Assembly (NCBI GenBank): GCA_963753485.1
Contig: CAVWCL010000001.1
Span: 310,001-374,000, forward strand
Length of the DNA: 64,000 nucleotides
Direction of reading: 5' to 3'
Source of the DNA: CAWDLX01 sp963753485
Lineage (GTDB): Bacteria; Actinomycetota; Actinomycetes; Mycobacteriales; Micromonosporaceae
The notes beneath the pieces are model-generated. The model saw nothing but the letters and a program-made list of their open reading frames with translations, was not told the origin of the DNA and ran no database searches. Below are positions 13,411 through 22,713 of this stretch, piece after piece. Made by a program: the position numbers and the translations under genes. How positions within the stretch are numbered: the stretch's first letter is position 1; each line of letters begins with the position of its first letter.

Positions 13411-15081
13411 GTGTCTGAACGGTATGACGTTGTCATCGTCGGCGCCGGCTCGGCCGGGTCAGTGCTGGCCAACCGGCTCTCCGCCGACCCCTCGACAAGG
13501 GTGCTCGTCCTGGAGGCGGGCCGGCCCGACTACCCGTGGGATGTCTTCGTCCATATGCCGGCCGCCCTGGCGTTCCCGATCGGCAACCGGCACTACGACT
13601 GGCGCTACCGGTCGGAGCCCGAAAGCCACCTCGCCGGCCGCTCCATCTACCACGCCCGTGGCCGGATGCTCGGCGGGTCCAGCAGCATCAACGGCATGAT
13701 CTTCCAGCGGGGCAACCCATTGGACTACGAGCGCTGGGCCGCCGAGTCAGGGTGCCCGGAGTGGGACTACGCGCATTGCCTGCCCTACTTCCGGCGGCTG
13801 GAGAACTGCCTCGCGGCGACACCGGACGACCCGCTGCGCGGCCACAATGGCCCGCTCACGCTGGAGCGTGGTCCGGCCGACTCCGCCCTCTTCACGGCGT
13901 TCTTCGCCGCCGCCACCCAGGCGGGGTACGAGCTCACCGACGACGTCAACGGATACCGGCAGGAAGGGTTCGCCGCGTTCGACCGCACCGTCCGGCGTGG
14001 CCGGCGGCTTTCGGCCGCCGGGGCGTACCTGCACCCAGCAATGCGTCGGCGGAACCTCATCGTCCGCACCCGGGCGCACGTGCACCGGGTGTGCTTCACC
14101 GGAGCGCGGGCGACCGGCGTGGAGTATGAGCGGTTCGGGCGCCGACACCGGGTGTCGGCCGGCGAGGTCATCGCTTGTGGCGGCGCGTTCAACTCGCCGC
14201 AGCTGCTGCAGCTCTCCGGGGTCGGCAACGCCGCCGAGCTCGGCACCCTGGGCATTGACATCGTGGCCGACCTGCCGGGCGTCGGGGAGAACCTGCAGGA
14301 TCATCTGGAGGCCTACGTCCAGTACGCTTGCGCCCGGCCGGTCTCGATGCAGCCCTACCTGCGCTGGCGGCACCGCCCCGCGGTCGCCGCGGCGTGGCTC
14401 GTCGGGCGGCGCGGGCCGGGCGCGACCAACCACTTCGAGGCCGGCGGTTTCGTGCGCGGCAACTCCGATGTCGACTACCCGAACCTCATGCTCCATTTCC
14501 TGCCGGTCGCGGTGCGCTACGACGGGTCATCACCAGCCGGCGAGCACGGCTACCAGGTCCATGTGGGACCCATGTACTCCGACGCCCGGGGATCGGTAAA
14601 GATCCGCAGCACCGATCCCCGCCGCCATCCGGCCCTGCGGTTCAACTACCTCTCCACCGAACGCGACCGTCGTGAGTGGATAGAGGCGATCGCGGTGGCC
14701 CGAAACATCCTGAGCCAGCCGGCGCTCGGCCCGTACAACGCCGGCGAGATCTCCCCCGGCGATCGGGTGCGCACCGACGGCCAGGTTCTCGACTGGGTAG
14801 CCCGCGATGCCGAAACAGCGCTGCACCCCTCGTGCACGTGCGCCATGGGCCGCGGACCCGCTTCGGTCGTCGATCCGGCGACGCTGCGCGTGCACGGTGT
14901 CGCTGGCCTGCGCGTTGTCGACGCATCCGTGTTCCCGGCCATCACCAACGCAAACATATATGCGCCAACCATCATGGTGGCCGAACGCGCCGCGGATCTG
15001 ATTCAAGGCAGACAGCCTCTTGCGCCGGTGCCGGCCGAGTTCTACCGTCACGCGGGCAACGACGTGGCGGCCAATCGGTAG
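13411..15081 (+). CDS. GMC-family FAD-dependent oxidoreductase
   Basis: A 556-residue enzyme. The FAD dinucleotide motif is VIVGAGSAGSVLANRLS (~residues 7-23), GMC signature 1 is GGSSSINGMIFQRGN (~89-103) and signature 2 is GAFNSPQLLQLSGVG (~258). The catalytic His lies in HPSCTCAMG (~472). Length and motifs match the choline dehydrogenase/alcohol oxidase branch. Choline oxidation would fit with the osmolyte transporter operon downstream, but homologues use many alcohols and no betaine aldehyde dehydrogenase is adjacent, so the substrate stays open. The GTG start has GGGAGG upstream and a strong promoter at 13350. Confidence 0.92.
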   Translation: MSERYDVVIVGAGSAGSVLANRLSADPSTRVLVLEAGRPDYPWDVFVHMPAALAFPIGNRHYDWRYRSEPESHLAGRSIYHARGRMLGGSSSINGMIFQRGNPLDYERWAAESGCPEWDYAHCLPYFRRLENCLAATPDDPLRGHNGPLTLERGPADSALFTAFFAAATQAGYELTDDVNGYRQEGFAAFDRTVRRGRRLSAAGAYLHPAMRRRNLIVRTRAHVHRVCFTGARATGVEYERFGRRHRVSAGEVIACGGAFNSPQLLQLSGVGNAAELGTLGIDIVADLPGVGENLQDHLEAYVQYACARPVSMQPYLRWRHRPAVAAAWLVGRRGPGATNHFEAGGFVRGNSDVDYPNLMLHFLPVAVRYDGSSPAGEHGYQVHVGPMYSDARGSVKIRSTDPRRHPALRFNYLSTERDRREWIEAIAVARNILSQPALGPYNAGEISPGDRVRTDGQVLDWVARDAETALHPSCTCAMGRGPASVVDPATLRVHGVAGLRVVDASVFPAITNANIYAPTIMVAERAADLIQGRQPLAPVPAEFYRHAGNDVAANR

Positions 15082-15111
15082 CGCTCGTCGGAGCGTCACA
15101 TACAGGCAACC

Positions 15112-15142
15112 TTGTCGAAACGTCGATCCCCGAAGATACGGT
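15112..15142 (+). promoter_or_regulatory. possible promoter of conservon-transporter operon
   Basis: TTGTCG, a 19-bp spacer and TACGGT lie in the gap before the conservon kinase gene. The spacer is long and the -35 weak, so the call is tentative. Confidence 0.3.
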
Positions 15143-15318
15143 CTGTTCGCTAACACCAAGCGCCGCCCCCGCGAACCGGTCAGACCACGACCATGGACAG
15201 GTCGGCCCGGAGGGTGGCCGCCGGCACACCCCGCCCGGCAAGGGACGCAGTGACCCGCGACGTCCGTCTGGACGCATCGCGCGAGCGCTCATGCGCACAG
15301 GGAGGAGGCCGGCACGCC

Positions 15319-18006
15319 GTGGCACGGCACAGGCGAACCCCGGTACGCCCGGGCGAGACGTGGACCGCAGGCGAGACCTGGGCCCCCGACGCGACCCGCA
15401 CGCCCGGCGACCGCGCACCCTCGACGGACACCCCGACCTCGGGTGACCTCGCCGCCACCGGCGAGATACCGGCCATCGACGGTGGTCCCCGCGGCCGACG
15501 GCGCACCATTCGCGGCCGGTTGGCGCGCATTCTCGCGCTGCCGCTCATCGCCGTGGTCGTCCTGTTGACCGTGGTCGTGGTCGACGACACGAGCGCCTAC
15601 CGGACGGCGACCCAGACCAACCGGGCGGTCGGGCTGATCCTCCAAGTGGGAAACCTGGTGCACGCCCTGCAGATGGAGCGCGGGCTCGCCAGTGGACTGC
15701 TCGGCGGCGACGTCAGCTTCCGGGCCGAGATGCCCGACGCGCGTGACCAGGTCGATACCGAGCGGTCGGCCCTGCTGGCCCTGGTCGGCGGGGCCGGCGG
15801 GGCCGAGAGCGCGGCGGTCGCCGCGGCGGTGGCCAGTCTCGACGACCTGGACGGCATCCGGACCCGTATCGACGCCAACCGGGCCACCCGGACCATCGCG
15901 TTCGCCTACTTCACCGACCGCATCGCGGCGTTGAGCAACGTCGATGTCGGCGTCGATCGGTCACCCGATGAGACGCTGCGCCGGGAGGTCGCCGCCATCC
16001 AGGCGCTCGGCGAGATCAAGGAGTACACCTCACAGGAACGCGCCTTCCTCAATGGAGTGTTCGCCGCCGGTGGGTTCGCCGCCGGTGAGTACCAGACGTT
16101 CGTCACCATCAACGCCGAGCAGCACGCCGCCCTCACGCGGTACAACCGGTACGCCAGCGCCGCTCAACGCGACCTGCTCGCGCAGGCGCTGGACACCGGC
16201 GCGGCCCGCGAGGCGGCGTTCTTCGAGGAGCGGGCGCTCGCCGCGGTCGACCTGCCCTTCGTGGTGAGCCCACAGTCCTGGTGGTCGGCGCACACCACGC
16301 TGCTGGACGACATGCGCGAGGCCCAGAACTCGCTGGCCCGCGACATCTCCACCCGGGCCGAGGATCTGCAGGTGACGGCCGCCCTGCGGCTGGGCGTGCT
16401 GGCCGTGCTCGCGCTGCTCTGCGCCAGCGGGGCCGCCGCGCTGCTGGTCGCGGCGGCCCGGGCCATCACCCGCCCGCTGGCCGCCCTCGCGGCCGAGGCC
16501 CGCGCGGTGGCGAGTGTCCGCCTGCCTGAAGCCGTCGGTCGGATCCAGGCCAGCACTGCCGTGCACGCCCCCGATCCACCGGTACGGGTCGCGGTGCCGG
16601 ACCGGTCCAGCACGGAGATCGTGGCGGTCGCGAAGGCCCTCGACAGCGCGCAGGCCACGGCGTACGCGCTCGCAACCGAGCAGGCTCGACTGCGGCGCAG
16701 CACCTCAGAGTCGCTGGCGAACCTGGGCCGGCGCAACCAGAACCTGCTGCGCCGCCAGCTCGGTTTCATCAGCCAGCTCGAACGGGAGGAGACCGATCCG
16801 TCCGGGCTGGCCAACCTGTTCGAACTCGACCACCTCGCCACCCGGATGCGGCGAAACGCGGAGAGTCTGCTGGTGCTCGTCGGCGAATCCAGCCCACGGA
16901 CCTGGTCCGAGGCGCTCCCGGTCGCCGACGTCCTGCGGGCGGCCATCTCCGAAGTGGAGGACTACCGGCGGGTGACGCTGCGCCGCATCGACGACAGCTA
17001 CGTCAGCGGCGCGTTCGTCGCCGGCATCGCGCACATGATCGCCGAGCTGGTCGAGAACGGACTCGCCTTCTCACCGCCCGATGTGGACGTCGAGATTCAG
17101 GGCCGGATCCTGCCCGGGCGCTACCTCATCGGCATCACCGACCAGGGTCTTGGCATGGACGCCGAGGAGATGGCGCGGGCCAATGCGCGCCTGCGCGGCG
17201 AGGAGAGCTTCCTCACCGCACCCACCCGCTATCTCGGCCACTACGTCGTCGGTCACCTGGCGCGTCAGATGGGCATCGACGTCCAGATCGCCCCCTCGCC
17301 GGTGACCGGCGTGACCGCCCGGGTCACCCTGCCGGCCAGCGTGCTCGCCATCCCACCCGCGATCGGTGGGTGGCCCGAGCCGCCGGCGGCGGGCGGGCGT
17401 GGCGTTGGACCGGACGGCGACTCCCGATCGCCGCTGGCCATCACGGCGCCGGTCGTCGAGTACGTCACCGCCGGCGGCCGCGCGGTCGCGCCGGCGATGC
17501 CGGTGCGGGCGACCGCCGGTACCGCGCGGCGCGCGAGCGCCGGCGTACCGGGGCCGCGGGTGCCCGTCTCGGCCCCGCCGGGTGCGCCCTACCCGGCCAA
17601 CGGCGGCCCACCGGTACCGAACGGGGCGGCCCCGTCGCGCGGCTTCACGACGCCGCCGCACCGGGTCGGGCCAGGGCCGGAGGCCGGATACCGCACCGCC
17701 GGGGTTCCGGACGACATCGCCGCGCAGGTCGCCCACGGCAGCGGCGAGCGCACCCGCAACGGGCTGCTCAAGCGGATCCCGCGCGGTCGCGTCCCGAGCG
17801 CGGCGCCGCCGGAGCCGCCGGCCGGTGGCGAGGTGGGCGGCCCACCCGGGCTGATCGCGGCCGAGCTGCGCTCGCGCCTGACATCGCTGCGCGCCGGGGT
17901 CGCCCGTGGGGAGACCGACCACGCCGCCACCGACGGCGCGGCGAGCCGACCGGAGGCCGTGACGGCGCCCGGATCCGAGGCTGAGAGGAGCACCCATGCC
18001 CGTTGA
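15319..18006 (+). CDS. cvnA: conservon sensor kinase-like protein (CvnA)
   Basis: An 895-residue membrane protein. TM1 is at ~70-93 and an extracytoplasmic nitrate/nitrite-sensing-type (NIT) helical domain at ~95-345. TM2 follows at ~353-380, then a HAMP-like linker, a DHp-like segment and a GHKL ATPase domain (MIAELVENGLAFSPPDV N-box ~573, DQGLGMD ~612). The last ~220 residues are disordered, Pro/Ala/Gly-rich. GTG 15319 is chosen because GGAGGAGG (15301-15308) precedes it; ATG 15193 lacks a ribosome binding site. In Streptomyces, CvnA works with CvnB-D as a membrane-linked G-protein-like complex. Its stop overlaps the next gene by 11 nt. Confidence 0.92.
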   Translation: MARHRRTPVRPGETWTAGETWAPDATRTPGDRAPSTDTPTSGDLAATGEIPAIDGGPRGRRRTIRGRLARILALPLIAVVVLLTVVVVDDTSAYRTATQTNRAVGLILQVGNLVHALQMERGLASGLLGGDVSFRAEMPDARDQVDTERSALLALVGGAGGAESAAVAAAVASLDDLDGIRTRIDANRATRTIAFAYFTDRIAALSNVDVGVDRSPDETLRREVAAIQALGEIKEYTSQERAFLNGVFAAGGFAAGEYQTFVTINAEQHAALTRYNRYASAAQRDLLAQALDTGAAREAAFFEERALAAVDLPFVVSPQSWWSAHTTLLDDMREAQNSLARDISTRAEDLQVTAALRLGVLAVLALLCASGAAALLVAAARAITRPLAALAAEARAVASVRLPEAVGRIQASTAVHAPDPPVRVAVPDRSSTEIVAVAKALDSAQATAYALATEQARLRRSTSESLANLGRRNQNLLRRQLGFISQLEREETDPSGLANLFELDHLATRMRRNAESLLVLVGESSPRTWSEALPVADVLRAAISEVEDYRRVTLRRIDDSYVSGAFVAGIAHMIAELVENGLAFSPPDVDVEIQGRILPGRYLIGITDQGLGMDAEEMARANARLRGEESFLTAPTRYLGHYVVGHLARQMGIDVQIAPSPVTGVTARVTLPASVLAIPPAIGGWPEPPAAGGRGVGPDGDSRSPLAITAPVVEYVTAGGRAVAPAMPVRATAGTARRASAGVPGPRVPVSAPPGAPYPANGGPPVPNGAAPSRGFTTPPHRVGPGPEAGYRTAGVPDDIAAQVAHGSGERTRNGLLKRIPRGRVPSAAPPEPPAGGEVGGPPGLIAAELRSRLTSLRAGVARGETDHAATDGAASRPEAVTAPGSEAERSTHAR

Positions 18007-18421
18007 CCTTGGCACCGAGGTCGACAGTTTCAACTGGCTGCTGGCCAACTTTGTGCGCACCACCGACGGGATCCGCGACGCGGTGGCGGTGTCATCGGAC
18101 GGGCTGCTCATCGCGACGTCGGAGGGGTTGGACCGCAACGGCGCCGACCACCTCGCGGCGATCGTGTCGAGCCTGTCCACATTGGGCCGTAGCGCCTCGC
18201 GCCGCTACGACTTCGACGGCCTCAAGCTCATTATGATCGAGATGAGACGGGGCTTCCTGCTCGTCTCGGCGATCCGCGGTGGCAGCTGCCTCGGCGCGAT
18301 CGCCGACACCCACTGCGATCTCGGCCTGGTCGGCTACGAGATCGCGCTCCTCGCCGAGCGCTTCGGCGACCTGCTCACGCCCACCCTGATCTCCGAGTCG
18401 CGGCGATCACTGCCGCGATGA
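17996..18421 (+). CDS. cvnB: roadblock/LC7 protein (CvnB)
   Basis: A 141-residue roadblock/LC7-domain protein (NWLLANFVRTTDGIRDAVAV at the start of the fold, then GLLIATSEGLDR). Roadblock proteins act as regulators or scaffolds of small GTPases; in conservons CvnB binds the CvnD GTPase-like partner. It has a clear AGAGGAG ribosome binding site inside the end of cvnA and overlaps cvnA by 11 nt and cvnC by 4 nt, so the three are translated as a coupled set. Confidence 0.94.
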   Translation: MPVDLGTEVDSFNWLLANFVRTTDGIRDAVAVSSDGLLIATSEGLDRNGADHLAAIVSSLSTLGRSASRRYDFDGLKLIMIEMRRGFLLVSAIRGGSCLGAIADTHCDLGLVGYEIALLAERFGDLLTPTLISESRRSLPR

Positions 18422-18939
18422 ACGACAGCCGTCACGGACGGCCCGACCCGCGACCACCACCGCAGTGGGACGGGGACACCGGCCACCATCTCCCGGATCC
18501 GCGGATGATCCCGCGACCCCGGGTCCGCGAGCCGGAACCAGCACCGCCGGGCCCGCCGGCGCCGGCCCGCCTCATCGATGCCGGCGACCCCGCGGCCGGC
18601 GAGCCCGCCGACGACCGCACCCTGGTCCGTCCGTTCTTTGTCACCGGTGGCCGAACCCGGCCGCTGCACGACGGACTCCGCCTGCACACGCTGGTCACCG
18701 CGCCGCCCTCGGCATTGCATGCGCCGCTGCGGTTCGAGATGCGCCGCATTGTCGAGCTCTGCCAGTTCCCGCTCTCGGTGGCCGAGGTCGCCGCCCGGCT
18801 CGCGGTGCCGGTCGGGGTCGCCCGGGTGCTCATCGGCGATCTGCTCACCGGCGGCTACGTCTACTGCCACGACCAGGACGGCGAAGCCCTCCCCATCGAT
18901 GTCATCGAAAGGATCGTCAACCGTGTCCGGGCGCTCTAG
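18418..18939 (+). CDS. cvnC: DUF742 protein (CvnC)
   Basis: A 173-residue protein with a disordered Pro-rich N-terminus (~1-60) followed by a DUF742 domain (RPFFVTGGRTRP ~64, then a winged-helix-like MRRIVELCQFPLSVAEVAARL region). DUF742 is the third member of every conservon and is thought to join the CvnA-B-D complex. Start and stop overlap both neighbours (ATGA at 18418-18421, and 17 nt into cvnD). Confidence 0.93.
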   Translation: MNDSRHGRPDPRPPPQWDGDTGHHLPDPRMIPRPRVREPEPAPPGPPAPARLIDAGDPAAGEPADDRTLVRPFFVTGGRTRPLHDGLRLHTLVTAPPSALHAPLRFEMRRIVELCQFPLSVAEVAARLAVPVGVARVLIGDLLTGGYVYCHDQDGEALPIDVIERIVNRVRAL

Positions 18940-19522
18940 TACGACCATGGCCCCACCCATCGCGGTCAAGGTGGTGATCAGCGGCGGCTTCGGCGTCGGC
19001 AAGACCACCTTCGTCGGCGCCGTCTCGGAGATCGAACCGCTGGTCACCGAGGCCGACATGACCGAGCGCTCGGTCGGCGTGGACGACACGTTCGGGGTGG
19101 ACCAGAAGACCACGACCACGGTGGCGCTCGACTTCGGCCGCATCGCGCTCGAGGAGACCCTCCTGCTGTACCTGTTCGGCACGCCCGGTCAGGACCGGTT
19201 CGCGTTCCTGTGGGATGACCTGGTCGACGGCGCACTCGGCGCGGTCATCCTGGTCGACACCCGACGCATCGAGGACTGCTTCCCCAGCGTGGACTTCTTC
19301 GAGGGGCGGGCGATGCCGTTCCTGCTCGCGGTGAACGCGTTTGAACGCGCCCCACGGTTCGACCTCGCCGAGGTCCGGGAGGCGCTGGGCGTGCCGCCGT
19401 TCGTGCCCGTACTCGAATGCGACGCGCGCAACCGGAGCTCGGTCAAGGCTGTGCTCCTCACGCTCGTCGAACAGGTGCTGGCGCACCGGCTGCAACGCCA
19501 CGCCACCACGGGCGCGTCGTGA
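18923..19522 (+). CDS. cvnD: conservon GTP/ATP-binding protein (CvnD)
   Basis: A 199-residue small-GTPase-like protein. The P-loop is GGFGVGKTT (~residues 18-26), the switch II-like DxxG equivalent is FGTPGQDRF (~85), and the base-specificity motif looks like LAVNAF rather than a perfect NKxD, as in other CvnD proteins. GTG 18923 is used because AAGGAT lies ~8 nt upstream and it overlaps cvnC; ATG 18947 is an alternative. Its stop overlaps the ABC transporter ATPase start (GTGA), so this switch protein is coupled to osmolyte transport genes. Confidence 0.93.
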   Translation: MSGRSSTTMAPPIAVKVVISGGFGVGKTTFVGAVSEIEPLVTEADMTERSVGVDDTFGVDQKTTTTVALDFGRIALEETLLLYLFGTPGQDRFAFLWDDLVDGALGAVILVDTRRIEDCFPSVDFFEGRAMPFLLAVNAFERAPRFDLAEVREALGVPPFVPVLECDARNRSSVKAVLLTLVEQVLAHRLQRHATTGAS

Positions 19523-20643
19523 CCACCTCCGGAGCCGGCGTCGAAGGGCAGGCGAAACCGAGGATGCACTCCGAGCAGACCGTCGCACGCACCACATTGG
19601 ACGTGAATCGGCTGTGGAAGGTCTTCGGCCCGCCGGGCCGGCCCGGTCGCGCGGTGACCGAGCCCGCGCTCGCCGGGCTGAGCGGCGCCGAGCTTCGCGA
19701 GCGCACCGGCTGCGTGGCGGCGGTCCGCGATCTCACGTTCACCGTCGCCGCGAACGAGGTCTTCGTCGTGATGGGGCTCTCCGGATCGGGTAAGTCCACT
19801 CTGGTCCGATGCCTGACCCGGCTGATCGAGCCGAGTGCGGGCACGGTGCTCTTCGACGGCGAAGACCTCGGCGCGGCCGACGCCCGCCGACTGCGCGAAC
19901 TGCGCCGGACCCGGTTCGCCACGGTGTTCCAGAACTTCGGGCTGCTGCCCCACCGGCGGGTCATCGACAACGTCTCGTACGGGCTGGAGGTGCGCGGCAC
20001 CGGCCGCGAGGCGCGGCACCGGCGGGCCGCCGAGGTGCTGGAGCTGGTCGGCCTGAAGGGTCTGGAGGATGCCTATCCCGATCAGCTCTCCGGCGGCATG
20101 CAGCAGCGGGTGGGCCTGGGTCGCGCCCTCGCGGTCGACCCGGACGTGCTCTTCTTCGACGAGCCGTTCTCGGCGCTCGACCCGCTGATCCGGCGGGACA
20201 TGCAGAACGAGGTGATCCGGCTGCACCACGAGGTCGGCAAGACGATGGTCTTCATCACCCACGACCTGCACGAGGCACTACGGCTGGGCGACCGGATCCT
20301 CATCATGCGCGACGGCGCGATGGTCCAACTTGGACGCCCGGACGAGGTGGTCGGGGCGCCGGCCGACGACTACGTGCGCGACTTCGTCAGCGACGTGCCC
20401 CGCTCGCATGTGCTGACATTGACCTGGGTCATGCGAGCCGTGCGCCCGGACGACACACTCGACGGCCCCCGGCTGGCCCCGGACGTGATCGTGCGCGACG
20501 CCGTCCGGGTCGTGCTCGGTGCCAACAGCCCGGTCCAGGTGGTCCGGGCTGGCGAGCTGCTCGGGATGGTCGACGCTGAGGCGATCCTGCGGGTGATCGT
20601 GGCAGAGGAAGGCCACGCCGGCTATCCCCCGAGGTCGCGATGA
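19519..20643 (+). CDS. proV: glycine betaine/proline ABC transporter ATPase (ProV/OpuA type)
   Basis: A 374-residue ABC ATPase: Walker A GLSGSGKST (~85), signature LSGGMQQRVGLGRAL (~190), Walker B VLFFDEPFSALDP (~211), His switch ITHDLHEA. The insert before Walker A and the VFQNFGLLPHRRV Q-loop match the quaternary-amine (ProV/OpuAA) family. A C-terminal ~80-residue tail is present but looks shorter than the paired CBS domains of osmosensing OpuA, so ionic-strength sensing by CBS is doubtful. GTG 19519 overlaps the cvnD stop; ATG 19564 is an alternative. The stop overlaps proW (ATGA). Confidence 0.92.
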   Translation: MTTSGAGVEGQAKPRMHSEQTVARTTLDVNRLWKVFGPPGRPGRAVTEPALAGLSGAELRERTGCVAAVRDLTFTVAANEVFVVMGLSGSGKSTLVRCLTRLIEPSAGTVLFDGEDLGAADARRLRELRRTRFATVFQNFGLLPHRRVIDNVSYGLEVRGTGREARHRRAAEVLELVGLKGLEDAYPDQLSGGMQQRVGLGRALAVDPDVLFFDEPFSALDPLIRRDMQNEVIRLHHEVGKTMVFITHDLHEALRLGDRILIMRDGAMVQLGRPDEVVGAPADDYVRDFVSDVPRSHVLTLTWVMRAVRPDDTLDGPRLAPDVIVRDAVRVVLGANSPVQVVRAGELLGMVDAEAILRVIVAEEGHAGYPPRSR

Positions 20644-22634
20644 CGAGCCCGACCGGCGTCCGGCGACGCCCCTCCCGCCTGGTCATCTGCGCCGCCGTGG
20701 TCGCCGGCTGGGTTGCGCTGTGGACGGTGCTGCAGGGCCGGGCGACCCTGGCCCTGGCCACGTTCGACACCACCGCCCTGCACGACCGGCTCACCGGGAT
20801 CCGCGACTGGGTGGACGCCCACCGCGCCTCGAGCGCGTTCTTCACCGGCTTCATCGACGTCATCCGCACGGGCGTGGACCGGCTCGCCACGCTCCTGCAG
20901 GAGCTCATCAGCCAGCCCGCCTTCGGCCGGCCGGTGCCGCTGGTCGGCTGGCTCGGCGTGGTGGCGCTGGCAACCTTCGTCGGCTACGCGTTCGCCAACC
21001 TCCGCATCGCCGTGCTCACCGCGGCCGGACTGGTCGGCCTCGGCCTGCTCGGACTGTGGCCGGAGAGCATGGACACCCTCGCGATGACAATGGCGGCGGT
21101 GCTGCTCAGCCTGGCCGTTGGCATCCCGCTGGGAATCTACATCGGAGTGTCCCGGCGGGCCCGGCGGATCGCCACCCCGGTGCTCGACGTCATGCAGGCG
21201 ATGCCGACCTTCGTCTACCTGGCTCCGCTCACGCTCTTCTTCCTCATCGGGCCCGGGGCCGCGGTCATCGCAACGCTGATCTACGCGATGCCGCCGATCA
21301 TCCGGCTCACCGCCCACGGTCTGCGCCAGGTCGGCGAGACGGCCCTGGAGGCCGGTCGGGCGCATGGGGCCACCCGGTGGCAGATCCTGCGCACGGTTCA
21401 GCTGCCGCTGGCCAAGCGCACCATCATCGTCGGGGTCAACCAGACCACCATGGCGGCCCTCTCCATGGTGGTGATCGCTGCCTTGATCGACGCGCCCGGC
21501 CTTGGCAACACCGTGGTCCGGGCGCTCTCCGCCCTCGACGTTGGCCGAGCCTTCACCGGCGGCCTCGCAATCGTCATCATGGCCGTCGTCCTCGACCGGT
21601 TGACCACCGCGGCGAGTGTGCGGGTCGAGCAGCGCTACCGCGCATCCGTGGCGGCCCGACCGGATCGCGCGCGCCGGTGGACCACGATCGGACTTGGGGC
21701 CGGGGCCGTGGTCGCCTGTTACCTCGCCGCCACGTACTACTGGGCGGCCGAGTTTCCCGGCACCGGCGTGGCCGGCGGGTATCTCACCGACGCCGTGAAC
21801 GCGATCGCCGACTGGTCCCGCCTACACCTCTACGCAGTCACCTCGGCGACCACCGACGCGGTCACCTACGGGCTGATCAACCCGTTGCAGGCGCTGCTCG
21901 CCCAGTCACCGTGGTATCTGGTCTGCGCGACTGTGCTCGCGCTGACCTGGACGCTCGCCGGCGCCCGCGCGATGGTCGTCGCCGCGGTCTGCTTGATGTT
22001 GCTGCTCGGCACCGGGCTCTGGCAGGCGGCCATGGTCACGCTCACCTCGACGGTGGTGGCGACGCTGCTCGTCATCGCCCTCGGCGTGGTCTTCGGTGTC
22101 CTGCTGGCCCGCAGCCCGCGGCTGGACCTGATGCTGCGCCCGGTCCTCGACGCGGCTCAGGTGATGCCGCCCTTCGTCTACCTGGCCCCGTTCCTCGGGC
22201 TGTTCGGATCGACCAGGCTCACCGCGATCATCGCGGCGGTGGTCTTCGCCGGGCCGGTAGCCGTGAAGATAATCGCGGACGGGGTCAGCGCGGTACCTCC
22301 GGCGGTGGTCGAGGCGGCCACCGCGTCTGGGGCCAGCCCGTGGCAGATCATCACCCGGGTCCAGCTGCCGATGGCCCGCCACGCGGTCGTGCTCGCCGCC
22401 AACCAGGGCCTCATCTACGTGCTGAGCGTCGTCGTGATCGGAGGGCTGGTGGGCGCCGGCGCGCTCGGCTACCTGGTGGTCGCTGGGGTCTCCCAGGGCC
22501 ACCTCTACGGCAAGGGGCTCGCCGCCGGCGTCGCCATCGTGCTGATGGGCGTGCTGCTGGACCGGGTGACCCAGGCGGCCGCCCGCCGCGCCGGCGCCCC
22601 GCAAGCCGCGGCGCGAGGACACAGCGCCGGCTGA
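20640..22634 (+). CDS. proW: fused double permease of glycine betaine transporter
   Basis: A 664-residue membrane protein made of two complete ProW/OpuAB-type permease domains in tandem. Each has its own EAA-like cytoplasmic loop (LEAGRAHGATRWQILRTVQL ~240 and VEAATASGASPWQIITRVQL ~560) and matching core helices (MQAMPTFVYLAPLT and AAQVMPPFVYLAPF). Usual ProW proteins are 300-400 residues and form homodimers; here the dimer is covalent, allowing the halves to diverge. About 14-16 hydrophobic segments are visible. It is coupled to proV by a 4-nt overlap. Confidence 0.92.
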   Translation: MTSPTGVRRRPSRLVICAAVVAGWVALWTVLQGRATLALATFDTTALHDRLTGIRDWVDAHRASSAFFTGFIDVIRTGVDRLATLLQELISQPAFGRPVPLVGWLGVVALATFVGYAFANLRIAVLTAAGLVGLGLLGLWPESMDTLAMTMAAVLLSLAVGIPLGIYIGVSRRARRIATPVLDVMQAMPTFVYLAPLTLFFLIGPGAAVIATLIYAMPPIIRLTAHGLRQVGETALEAGRAHGATRWQILRTVQLPLAKRTIIVGVNQTTMAALSMVVIAALIDAPGLGNTVVRALSALDVGRAFTGGLAIVIMAVVLDRLTTAASVRVEQRYRASVAARPDRARRWTTIGLGAGAVVACYLAATYYWAAEFPGTGVAGGYLTDAVNAIADWSRLHLYAVTSATTDAVTYGLINPLQALLAQSPWYLVCATVLALTWTLAGARAMVVAAVCLMLLLGTGLWQAAMVTLTSTVVATLLVIALGVVFGVLLARSPRLDLMLRPVLDAAQVMPPFVYLAPFLGLFGSTRLTAIIAAVVFAGPVAVKIIADGVSAVPPAVVEAATASGASPWQIITRVQLPMARHAVVLAANQGLIYVLSVVVIGGLVGAGALGYLVVAGVSQGHLYGKGLAAGVAIVLMGVLLDRVTQAAARRAGAPQAAARGHSAG

Positions 22635-22637
22635 CGT

Positions 22638-22662
22638 CCGTCCGGGCCGCTGGTCCGGACGG
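22638..22662 (+). other. intercistronic hairpin between proW and proX
   Basis: Perfect 8-bp stem CCGTCCGG/CCGGACGG starting 4 nt after the proW stop. Such a structure could partly stop or protect mRNA and separate levels of the binding protein from the membrane parts. Confidence 0.4.
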
Positions 22663-22713
22663 GGAACAACGCTGCCCGCGATCGGGCCGCACACTCGCGA
22701 GAGAGGATGCACA

